A program made the position numbers and the translations under genes. A model generated the notes under the pieces. It searched no databases. It was not told the DNA's origin and saw only the letters and a program-made list of their open reading frames with translations. This document shows positions 15,332-21,928 of a stretch of 35,733 nt of DNA, piece after piece. Source of the stretch: an uncultured Burkholderiales bacterium (GTDB lineage: Bacteria; Pseudomonadota; Gammaproteobacteria; Burkholderiales; Burkholderiaceae_C); assembly GCA_903856995.1 (NCBI GenBank), contig CAIODK010000165.1, positions 1 through 35,733 of the forward strand, written 5' to 3'. Within the stretch, counting starts at the first letter, position 1, and the number at the start of each line of letters is the position of its first letter.

Positions 15332-16015
15332 TTAGTCGATGTATTTCAAGCCTGCTGCGGCCAGAGGCTCACGCATCTTGTACATGTCGAGGCCTAATAC
15401 ACCGGAGGCTAATTTGGCACGTTTCTCACCTTCAAAGCTCTCACGCTTTTGAGCGGCTTCCCACGTTTGTGCAGCACGTGCAGCAGGCACGCACACCACA
15501 CCGTCATCGTCAGCGACGATGACATCACCGGGATGAACCAACATGCCTGCACACACCACGGGAATATTGACAGATCCGATCGTGGCCTTGATGGTGCCTT
15601 TGCTACTGATAGCTTTGCTCCACACGGGGAAGTTCATGCGGTGCAACTCTTTCACATCACGCACACCGGCGTCGATGATCAAAGCGCGTGCGCCACGGGC
15701 TTGGAACGAGGTGGCCAACAAATCACCAAAGTAACCATCGGTGCAATCGGCCGTGATCGCAGCCACCACGATGTCACCGGGCTGAATTTGTTCAGCGGCC
15801 ACATGCATCATCCAGTTGTCGCCGGGGTGCAAAAGCACGGTCACCGCGGTGCCCGAGACTTGCGCACCTGGGTAGATAGGACGCATATAAGGCTTCATCA
15901 AACCCACGCGACCCATCGCCTCATGAACCGTGGCAGAGCCCAAAGCGGCCAAGCCGTCAGCAGCTGCGCGATCAGCGCGGGTGATGTTGCGGTAAACAAC
16001 GCCGAGTTCGTACAT
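15332..16015 (-). CDS. ligK: 4-carboxy-4-hydroxy-2-oxoadipate aldolase (oxaloacetate decarboxylase family)
   Basis: This 227-residue protein is a class II pyruvate aldolase of the LigK/PmdF/RraA-like family, which splits 4-carboxy-4-hydroxy-2-oxoadipate into pyruvate and oxaloacetate. The segment GDLLATSFQARGARALIIDAGVRD (from 97) carries the conserved Gly-Asp pair and the R119-D120 pair that bind substrate and divalent metal. The opening VVYRNITRADRAAADGLAALG is typical. It follows ligJ by 42 bases and completes the lower pathway in the cytoplasm. Confidence 0.95.
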   Translation of the reverse strand: MYELGVVYRNITRADRAAADGLAALGSATVHEAMGRVGLMKPYMRPIYPGAQVSGTAVTVLLHPGDNWMMHVAAEQIQPGDIVVAAITADCTDGYFGDLLATSFQARGARALIIDAGVRDVKELHRMNFPVWSKAISSKGTIKATIGSVNIPVVCAGMLVHPGDVIVADDDGVVCVPAARAAQTWEAAQKRESFEGEKRAKLASGVLGLDMYKMREPLAAAGLKYID

Positions 16016-16057
16016 AAGAAATCTCCAAAAATTAAGGTGGCTTAAGCGGCTCGCAAA

Positions 16058-17092
16058 TCAACGACCTTGCGACTTGAGCTTGGTATCCAAACGTGAGAAC
16101 ACGCGACGTGCGTTGCCCTCGTAGATCTGATGACGCTCATCTGCATTGAGGTTGAGCGTACCTTCGATGTAACGCTTGGTGTCATCGAAGTAGTGTCCCG
16201 TTTCTGGGTCAATGCCGCGCACGGCGCCAATCATCTCGGACGCAAACATGATGTTCTTGACGGGGATCACTTTGGTCAACAAGTCGATGCCAGGTTGGTG
16301 GTACACGCAGGTGTCGAAATAGATGTTGTTCATCAAGTGCTCGTTGAGCAACGGCTTTTTGAGCTCTTGCGCCAAACCACGGAAACGGCCCCAGTGGTAA
16401 GGCACAGCGCCACCGCCATGAGGAATCAAAAACTTCAAGGTGGGGAAATCTTTGAACAAGTCAGAGGTCAAGCACTGCATGAAGGCCGTGGTGTCTGCGT
16501 TCAAGTAATGCGCACCCGTGGTGTGGAAGCAGCCATTGCAGCTGGTCGACACATGAATCATGGCGGGGATGTCGTACTCGACCATCTTTTCGTAAATGGG
16601 GTACCAAGACTTGTCGCTCAATGGGGGTGATGTCCAGTGGCCGCCCGATGGATCGGGGTTGAGGTTGATGCCGACGTTGCCGTATTGCTCCACACACTTG
16701 ACCAACTCTGGAATGCAAGTGGCAGGGTCCACACCGGGCGACTGGGGCAACATAGCTGCTGGCACGAAGTTGTTGGGGAACAACTCAGCCACGCGGAAGC
16801 ACAGCTCGTTACAGATGGCCGCCCAAGTGGATGACACTTGGAAATCGCCAATGTGATGTGCCATGAAGCTCGCGCGTGGGCTGAAGATGGTGATGTCAGA
16901 GCCGCGCTCTTTCATCTTGGCGAGTTGGTTGGTCTCGATGGTTTCGCGCAATTCGTCGTCGCTGATTTTCAGCTCGGACACTTTGGGCATAGACGCGGGG
17001 TCTTTGATGCCTGCAATTTGGCGATTGCGCCATTCTTCTAAGGCCTTAGGTGCCGTGGTGTAGTGACCGTGTACGTCGATGATGAGAGACAT
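16058..17092 (-). CDS. ligJ: 4-oxalomesaconate hydratase
   Basis: This 344-residue member of the amidohydrolase family (LigJ/PmdE type) hydrates the dicarboxylic enol or keto form of 4-oxalomesaconate to 4-carboxy-4-hydroxy-2-oxoadipate. The N-terminal HxH metal motif is H8 and H10 (IDVHGHYTTAP); PHGGGAVPYHWGRFRGL is the conserved core, with FASEMIGAVRGIDPETG towards the C terminus. It lies 12 bases downstream of the ModA-like gene and upstream of ligK. The tautomerase LigU/PmdU that usually supplies the correct isomer of its substrate is not in the window. Confidence 0.95.
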   Translation of the reverse strand: MSLIIDVHGHYTTAPKALEEWRNRQIAGIKDPASMPKVSELKISDDELRETIETNQLAKMKERGSDITIFSPRASFMAHHIGDFQVSSTWAAICNELCFRVAELFPNNFVPAAMLPQSPGVDPATCIPELVKCVEQYGNVGINLNPDPSGGHWTSPPLSDKSWYPIYEKMVEYDIPAMIHVSTSCNGCFHTTGAHYLNADTTAFMQCLTSDLFKDFPTLKFLIPHGGGAVPYHWGRFRGLAQELKKPLLNEHLMNNIYFDTCVYHQPGIDLLTKVIPVKNIMFASEMIGAVRGIDPETGHYFDDTKRYIEGTLNLNADERHQIYEGNARRVFSRLDTKLKSQGR

Positions 17093-17104
17093 AAATAACC
17101 CCTA

Positions 17105-17818
17105 TTAAAAATCCATGCCCTGCTTGCGTTTGATGTCTTCAACGCGCGGAGAAGCCAAGAACTGCAAGAACGACTGAACAGCAGCGACACGCGAGGTGTC
17201 GTTGGTAATGATTTGCGCAATCCCCGCAGAGAAGGTGGTGATGAACGCCACATCCTCAGGCAGGGTCCCCAGCACATCGATGCCGGGCATTGAAATGAGT
17301 TCACTCAATTGTTGAAAACCCAAAGCGGCCTGGCCCTTAGCCACCAACTCACCGACAGGTGTGCCTGGAGCGGGGACCACGATGCGGGTTTTGATTTGGT
17401 CGGCAATGCCCCAACGTTCAAACAATTTTTCAAGGTAAACGCCGCTCGGGCCTGTCGAGTAGCTGAGTGAGGGACTGGCTAACACGGCGGCTTTCAAAGC
17501 GGCTTCGTTGCTCAAGTCAGGATGCACAGTGCCAGCTTGTACGGCCACCGCCACGGGTGAACGCACCCAGTCGTTGCGGCTACCTTGTTGCACATGACCG
17601 GAAGCAATCAAGCGCTCAATCGCATCTGCGGCCAACAACACCATGTCAAATACCTCGCCGGCTTGGACGCGTTTGGCCGCATCAACGCCTCCGACAGATT
17701 CGATCTGCACCACTACACCCGTTTCGACTTGGTATGCGTGCGTCAAATCAGCCAGCAAAGCCTTGGTGGCCATGGACGAAATGCCTCGCAAAACGAGGGG
17801 GTTGGTAGGGGTATGCAT
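17105..17818 (-). CDS. ModA-like substrate-binding-domain protein without signal peptide
   Basis: This 237-residue protein resembles the type II periplasmic binding proteins of the molybdate (ModA) family: LVLRGISSMATKALLADLTHAYQ at the start, VGGVDAAKRVQAGEVFDMVL, then GPSGVYLEKLFERWGI and GKGQAALGFQQLSELI-like wording towards the end. Unlike true ModA it has no signal peptide, and an in-frame TAA at 17839-17837 excludes a longer start, so it should stay in the cytoplasm. It is the first gene of the protocatechuate operon, the place held by pmdU in Comamonas. A role as a ligand sensor or a moonlighting enzyme is possible; a molybdate transport role is unlikely without ModB/ModC. Confidence 0.78.
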   Translation of the reverse strand: MHTPTNPLVLRGISSMATKALLADLTHAYQVETGVVVQIESVGGVDAAKRVQAGEVFDMVLLAADAIERLIASGHVQQGSRNDWVRSPVAVAVQAGTVHPDLSNEAALKAAVLASPSLSYSTGPSGVYLEKLFERWGIADQIKTRIVVPAPGTPVGELVAKGQAALGFQQLSELISMPGIDVLGTLPEDVAFITTFSAGIAQIITNDTSRVAAVQSFLQFLASPRVEDIKRKQGMDF

Positions 17819-17887
17819 GCGGTGGATTCTAGAGATTTACCCCAGAACTAGGCGTTAAATGCAGGACTAGCTGCTATGCCGTTTTTA

Positions 17888-17908
17888 AATAACGGACAAT
17901 TGGTTATT
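17888..17908. promoter_or_regulatory. Candidate LysR-type regulator box in the lig operon/lysR divergent promoter
   Basis: AATAAC (17888-17893) and GTTATT (17903-17908) are a perfect inverted repeat separated by nine bases, the usual form of a LysR recognition site. It lies 70 bases upstream of the operon start and 17 bases upstream of lysR. On the minus strand TTGTCC inside the repeat could be a -35 box with TAGCAG 17 bases later as a weak -10, consistent with activation of the operon and repression of lysR. Confidence 0.5.
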
Positions 17909-17924
17909 CAAAATCGAGAATTGC

Positions 17925-18845
17925 ATGGAACTCAAACAAATCGAATCTTTTGTGCGCGTCGCCGAACTGGGTAGCTTCACCAAAGCGGCCTTAGCATTGG
18001 GCATTCCGCAACCTCTTCTGAGTCGCCACGTGCGCCAACTGGAAGTGGAGTTGCACCAGAACCTGCTGATGCGCAATGGGCGAGGCGTCACGGTGACGGA
18101 AGCTGGCTTGGTGATGCTCGAACACGGACGGGGTATCTTGCATCAAGTGGCTGTGGCACAAGAGGAGCTGGGAACCGTGCGCGGCGCATTGGCAGGACGT
18201 GTGTCGATCGGTTTGCCGCCTAGCTTGTCCAAGCTGGTGACGGTGCCACTGACCATGTCGTTTCGCGCTTATTTGCCACATGCACAACTGTCACTGACCG
18301 AAGGGTTTTCCGTGTTGATGGTCGAGAGCTTGCGCGCAGGTCGCCTGGATATGGCCGTGCTCTACAACCCACCGCCCTCGCCTGATTTGGAAATGACGCT
18401 GCTGCACGAAGACACCCTGATCTTGATTTCGGGGAAGAAAGGTCAGCAGCATCGTGCTGAAACAAAACTCAAACCCGTGATGCAACTGGCTGATTTGGCG
18501 AAGTTGCCACTCATCGCGCCTAGCCGCCCCAATGCATTTCGCTTGTTGATTGACACGGAAATGCAACGAATCAACTGCAAGCCCAACATCGTTTTCGAGA
18601 TTGATGGCTTGAACGCCATTTTGGAACTCGTCAAAGAAGGCTTGGGCTATGCCGTTTTGCCAGCCTACACACTGAGCAATTTCGCCAAGCCAGAAGACTT
18701 CACCACGCACTTGGTCGAAAAACCAAAGTTGATGAGTCAACTGATGTTGGTGTGGTCAGCCCGACGTCCACTCACGGCAACCCACAAAGCAACCATGAAG
18801 CTGACGCAAGAGGTCGCCACTCAAGCACTGCTGGCCAATGGCTGA
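17925..18845 (+). CDS. LysR-family regulator, probable activator of the protocatechuate 4,5-cleavage operon
   Basis: This 306-residue regulator has a winged HTH at the N terminus (MELKQIESFVRVAELGSFTK, then AALALGIPQPLLSRHVRQLE) and a LysR substrate-binding domain from about residue 90. It is transcribed away from the operon that starts at 17818, with 106 bases between them and an inverted repeat there. That is the classic arrangement of a LysR activator such as PmdR in Comamonas, for which protocatechuate is the inducer. The last codons touch the convergent TPR gene with no gap. Function is inferred from family and position; the sequence cannot show the inducer. Confidence 0.88.
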   Translation: MELKQIESFVRVAELGSFTKAALALGIPQPLLSRHVRQLEVELHQNLLMRNGRGVTVTEAGLVMLEHGRGILHQVAVAQEELGTVRGALAGRVSIGLPPSLSKLVTVPLTMSFRAYLPHAQLSLTEGFSVLMVESLRAGRLDMAVLYNPPPSPDLEMTLLHEDTLILISGKKGQQHRAETKLKPVMQLADLAKLPLIAPSRPNAFRLLIDTEMQRINCKPNIVFEIDGLNAILELVKEGLGYAVLPAYTLSNFAKPEDFTTHLVEKPKLMSQLMLVWSARRPLTATHKATMKLTQEVATQALLANG

Positions 18846-19739
18846 TTACCAGCTGTCGTCGCCGCCACCTGAATCAGCACTGTCCCAATCGCTGCCAGAG
18901 CCGGCATCGAATGCGCCTAAGTCGGGTTGCGCAGGGGCGTCAAATGGCACGTAGCCCCCATTGCCTGCTGCGGGTGCTGCACTGGGTGCCGATGCATTGT
19001 GATGGTCACCCTCAAACGCTTTAGACAAGGCATAGCCCGCCGCCACACCTGCCAAACCACCGACGACAGCACCCGTCATGGTCGAGCCACCGCTATTCGG
19101 CTGGGCGTAACCCTGCTGCGGGGCAGCTGCATAGCCTGGCGCATTGGGGGTGAACTGTGCGCCAAAGCCACGCGGCGCTAATGGGGCGCCCGCGGGGGCA
19201 GGTACAGGTGCGTAGTTTGTGTTGTTGGCATTGGCGACCGCCGAGCGGCGGAACCACAAACCGAGCACAACCAAGCCGGCAATAGCCAGCCACACGTAGC
19301 TGAGTGGGAACCCGCTGCTTGCTGGCGCTACAGGTACCGCTTGGGTGGCAGCGTGCGTACCTGGCGCGACAGAAGGCGACATCACCACGGAAGAGGATGG
19401 GGATGCCAAATCGCTCACTTTGGTGAACACGGCGTTGAACTTCTCGGGACTGGTCGCGAACTTCAGCGATGGCTCAATGTCCTTGGCTTTTTGCAGCTCG
19501 GTTTGCGCTTCTTTGTAGCGCTGCTCGTGGGCCAGCACTTGGCCAAGCTCGTAATGCGCTTTGGCGCTTTGTGGTTTGTCTTGAAGAACTTCGCGCAGCA
19601 TGGCTTCTGCCTGCGTGTAATGACCGGCGCTGACGGCGCCTTCAATATCTTTGGGCGTAGGCAAGGCCAATGCCAGCGTGGCACTCACAATCAGCACGGT
19701 AGCCGCTAAAGATTTCAGCAATCGGGTCAACATAGTCAT
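18846..19739 (-). CDS. TPR-containing membrane protein of unknown function
   Basis: This 297-residue protein is of unassigned function. It has a signal peptide (about 1-26), one or two tetratricopeptide-like repeats (about 29-92, with YTQAEAMLREVLQDKPQSAK and AHYELGQVLAHEQRYKEA), a Ser/Pro/Ala-rich linker, one membrane segment (SYVWLAIAGLVVLGLWF, about 147-163), a Pro/Ala/Gly-rich stretch, a Gly-zipper-like segment (TGAVVGGLAGVAAGYALSKAF) and an acidic Gly/Ser/Trp tail ending DDSW. The start at 19739 has AAAGGTAG in front. It converges with lysR without any spacer and seems unrelated to the catabolic genes. A role in envelope assembly is only a guess. Confidence 0.75.
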   Translation of the reverse strand: MTMLTRLLKSLAATVLIVSATLALALPTPKDIEGAVSAGHYTQAEAMLREVLQDKPQSAKAHYELGQVLAHEQRYKEAQTELQKAKDIEPSLKFATSPEKFNAVFTKVSDLASPSSSVVMSPSVAPGTHAATQAVPVAPASSGFPLSYVWLAIAGLVVLGLWFRRSAVANANNTNYAPVPAPAGAPLAPRGFGAQFTPNAPGYAAAPQQGYAQPNSGGSTMTGAVVGGLAGVAAGYALSKAFEGDHHNASAPSAAPAAGNGGYVPFDAPAQPDLGAFDAGSGSDWDSADSGGGDDSW

Positions 19740-19885
19740 GAACTACCTTTCAAAAAAACCTGCATCACACATGCGGTGCATTGTGCATCGCGGATGTGAC
19801 GGCTTGGTAAACCACGCGAGCTCTCGCCTAGTTGGGTGCACCCATCCGAAATACAAGGGGAAAGATGAAAAGCGTGGCAGAAACG

Positions 19886-19909
19886 AAAAAGGCTCCTTGC
19901 GGAACCTTT
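19886..19909 (-). terminator. Rho-independent terminator, probably the original tRNA-Val terminator
   Basis: In the minus-strand transcript AAAGGTTCC pairs with GGAGCCTTT across a GCAA tetraloop, nine pairs including one G-U, and the U run continues to five. On the plus strand the same position is a C-A mismatch, so only the minus transcript folds fully. It lies 38 bases beyond the 3' end of the tRNA-Val fragment, where a tRNA terminator would be. Confidence 0.65.
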
Positions 19910-19937
19910 GACTTTGGCTTGTTTGAAGCGTTTGAAC

Positions 19938-19991
19938 TGGCAAAAATGGTGGGCGATGCACGTTTCGAACTTGCGACCCCCACAGTGTGAA
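19938..19991. repeat. 54-bp direct repeat, left copy (att-like)
   Basis: Positions 19938-19991 match 23225-23278 at 53 of 54 bases, in the same orientation and 3287 bases apart. The only difference is C at 19961 against A at 23248. The repeat covers the 3' part of the tRNA-Val gene plus nine bases beyond its CCA. This is the arrangement made by site-specific insertion at a tRNA 3' end. Confidence 0.9.
19947..19991 (-). pseudogene. 3' fragment of tRNA-Val(CAC)
   Basis: These 45 bases are the tRNA-Val 3' part from the anticodon loop to the CCA end; the acceptor 5' strand, D arm and 5' half of the anticodon stem are missing. The one base change (19961) breaks a pair of the T stem, as expected if it no longer makes a functional tRNA. 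It marks the far end of the island. Confidence 0.9.
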
Positions 19992-20130
19992 GACTATGGC
20001 AGTTTGCCAATTTATTAAATTAAATCAACGACTTATCTAATTATAAATGTCCAAAAGTAGTATAGTTTTAGTATAGCTTTTCACTTATATAGTTATTACT
20101 TTCAAACCATACTTAGAACTTGTAGGACAC

Positions 20131-20155
20131 CAAGCGTAAAGACTCTTTACGCTTG
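20131..20155. terminator. Perfect 11-bp hairpin downstream of the gntR gene
   Basis: CAAGCGTAAAG (20131-20141) and CTTTACGCTTG (20145-20155) pair perfectly around ACT. It lies 31 bases after the gntR stop codon and could end that transcript, but no U run follows on the minus strand, so a factor-independent terminator is uncertain. A short TTTT follows a few bases later on the plus strand. Confidence 0.45.
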
Positions 20156-20186
20156 TAAGTTTTGGGTTTGCACTCATGCAATAAAG

Positions 20187-20837
20187 CTACCGATCTTTCA
20201 CAACTCTACGGATCGTGTTTGCGAAGTGATCGTTAACAGCCCTCTTCATTTTTTTCACATCACGGCTAGCTAAGGCTTGGGCAATTTCTTCATGGTCCTC
20301 TAAAGCACCACGCCAATTTTCAGGTGTGTTGTTGCCACTGTATCTGAGGCTACGCATGCGTTTGCTAAGGGTGCTATGAAGCATCGTTAGTGATTCGTTA
20401 TCAGCCATCTCCACCAAAGTGTCATGAATTTTTTGATTTAAATCGAAATATTCTGGCCGTTTACCTTTTGCGTACAACACTTTCATTTTTTCGTTCATGG
20501 CCAGCACTTGGTCAATTCGATGTTGATCTGTCTTACATGCCTTTTGGGCTGCAAAACTTTCTAGCAGCCCCATTACCTCCAACATGTCTGCAGCATCTTT
20601 AGAACTGAAATTTTTTACTACAGCGCCACGCAAAGGCAACAACTCCACCAAACCCTCAGACGCTAACACCTTCAAAGCCTCACGAATTGGTGTTCTAGAA
20701 ACGCCCAAATCTCTGCTTATCTCTAACTCAGGCACTCTTTCCCCCGGCTTAATTTGCGATTCAACAATTAAGTTGCGCAAACGAGATGTCACCTCTAAAT
20801 GGAGCGATGTTCTTGCAATTGGATCTTTCACGGACAT
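20187..20837 (-). CDS. GntR-family (FadR subgroup, FCD domain) regulator
   Basis: This 216-residue regulator has a winged HTH (about 10-75, with LRNLIVESQIKPGERVPELE and ISRDLGVSRTPIREALKVLA) and a C-terminal helical FCD domain whose D/H residues (NQKIHDTLVEMA, EDHEEIAQAL, VNDHFANTI) are typical metal or ligand contacts. The frame is open to 20924, but the added residues run through the operator region and lack family character, so the ATG at 20837 is used. It is divergent from the PdxA-like gene inside the tRNA-Val island and probably controls the pdxA-like and Bug genes together with itself. Such regulators usually respond to small organic acids; the ligand is unknown. Confidence 0.88.
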   Translation of the reverse strand: MSVKDPIARTSLHLEVTSRLRNLIVESQIKPGERVPELEISRDLGVSRTPIREALKVLASEGLVELLPLRGAVVKNFSSKDAADMLEVMGLLESFAAQKACKTDQHRIDQVLAMNEKMKVLYAKGKRPEYFDLNQKIHDTLVEMADNESLTMLHSTLSKRMRSLRYSGNNTPENWRGALEDHEEIAQALASRDVKKMKRAVNDHFANTIRRVVKDR

Positions 20838-20849
20838 AGATATTCGAGG

Positions 20850-20913
20850 GTAATTACGGATGCCGATGATTGTATGAGATTCATTACACTGTAATCCGTA
20901 ATTACAGATTACA
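20850..20913. promoter_or_regulatory. Nested GTAATTAC-type operators between gntR and the pdxA-like gene
   Basis: GTAATTACGGAT (20850-20861) is repeated as its reverse complement at 20894-20905. The second copy lies inside a wider palindrome, TGTAATC (20890-20896) and GATTACA (20907-20913). The core GTAATTAC is itself a palindrome. One copy is 12 bases before the gntR start and the other about 32 bases before the pdxA-like start, as expected for a GntR protein regulating both promoters. Confidence 0.6.
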
Positions 20914-20944
20914 CATAAGATCAATTTTGTTTTGAAAGAACCTA

Positions 20945-21901
20945 ATGACGCTTCCTACCATTGCTCTGTTCACTGGCGATCCTGCAGGCATAGGTCCTGA
21001 ACTGGTTCAAAAACTGCTGCAAGACCCAGTTAGTCATCAAGCAAAAAAAATCATTTTGATAGGCCAAAAAGGCTGCATATCGCCGAGTTCAATTTCAACT
21101 TGGCACGACTGGTCAGGTCACATGGCTCCTTCATTCAAAGCCGCCTCTGCAGACGCTCATAACGGGGCTTACATGATTGAGGCTTTGGCACAAGGTGTTG
21201 CATTGGTTAGAGATGGTCAAGCGGATGCCTTTTGTTTTGCTCCCCTTAATAAAAGCGCCCTTCGCCTTGGCGGTATGCACCAAGAAGACGAACTTCGCTG
21301 GTTTGAAGAATTTTTGAACTACAAAGGCGTATGCGGCGAGCTTAATGTCTTAGAGAATCTTTGGACCTCACGCGTCACATCTCATGTACCCTTGAAAGAA
21401 GTCAGTAATCTGCTGTCGAGTCAAAAAGTATTTGAATCGATATGGATGATTTCAAATGCACTCAAGGCAGCGGGAAAACAAAAACCACGCATAGCAATTT
21501 GCGGGCTTAATCCACACAATGGCGACAACGGTAACTATGGCGATGAAGAAATCAAAATCATTGCACCAGGGGTAGAGATGGCTCAGAGAGAAGACATCAA
21601 TGCAGACGGTCCCTTTCCTGCAGATACTGCATTCGTCCGCGCCATTCGAAAAGACGATGGGTATGACGGCGTAGTCACCATGTACCACGACCAAGGACAA
21701 ATCGCAATGAAACTAATGGGTTTTGAAAAAGGGGTCACTGTGCATGGCGGGCTCCCTATCCCCATCACTACTCCGGCGCATGGAACCGCATACGACATCG
21801 TTGGAAAAAACTTAGCTAATCCCCAAGCCATGCTGAATGCATTCGAATTGGCTTGCCGAATGGGACAACACCATCGTAAACAAAATAAATCAATGACTTA
21901 A
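20945..21901 (+). CDS. PdxA-like NAD-dependent dehydrogenase (PdxA2/TphB-type), catabolic context
   Basis: This 318-residue protein belongs to the PdxA family. It shows FTGDPAGIGPELVQ (9-22), and the three metal-ligand His of the family are visible as H147 (TSHVPL), H191 (LNPHNG) and H248 (YHDQGQ). The substrate-site region after APLNK (99-103) reads MHQEDELRWF where vitamin B6 PdxA has a GHTE-type segment, so the substrate probably differs from 4-hydroxythreonine 4-phosphate. Pairing with a Bug protein and a GntR regulator resembles threonate-phosphate-type modules and also the TphB (diol dehydrogenase) and TphC pair of terephthalate catabolism. The DUF1537 kinase usually needed for D-threonate use is absent. 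Function is therefore open; vitamin B6 synthesis is unlikely. Confidence 0.82.
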   Translation: MTLPTIALFTGDPAGIGPELVQKLLQDPVSHQAKKIILIGQKGCISPSSISTWHDWSGHMAPSFKAASADAHNGAYMIEALAQGVALVRDGQADAFCFAPLNKSALRLGGMHQEDELRWFEEFLNYKGVCGELNVLENLWTSRVTSHVPLKEVSNLLSSQKVFESIWMISNALKAAGKQKPRIAICGLNPHNGDNGNYGDEEIKIIAPGVEMAQREDINADGPFPADTAFVRAIRKDDGYDGVVTMYHDQGQIAMKLMGFEKGVTVHGGLPIPITTPAHGTAYDIVGKNLANPQAMLNAFELACRMGQHHRKQNKSMT

Positions 21902-21928
21902 ACCTTGATTACCTAACTAGGAGACGAA

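Larger units (their letters stand above)
19740..20186. other. 447-base non-coding stretch with a terminator, the tRNA fragment and a hairpin
   Basis: From left to right it holds the TPR-gene leader with short TGCA-type repeats near 19763-19800, a minus-strand terminator (19886-19909), the tRNA-Val 3' fragment (19947-19991), an AT-rich stretch (about 20000-20120) with many TATA-like words but no frame, and a perfect hairpin (20131-20155). I see no convincing coding region; the short frames here are antisense to the tRNA fragment. Confidence 0.6.

Noticed and set aside
19743..19961. Minus-strand frame starting MHRPPFLPV
   Set aside because: The first residues are just the tRNA fragment 3' end read as protein; a similar frame (MHRPPFLPN) begins at the intact tRNA at 23248. 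Neither is a gene.
20945..21901. Vitamin B6 biosynthetic PdxA
   Set aside because: The gene sits in an island with a GntR regulator and a Bug receptor, and the substrate loop differs from biosynthetic PdxA, so a catabolic paralogue is more likely.
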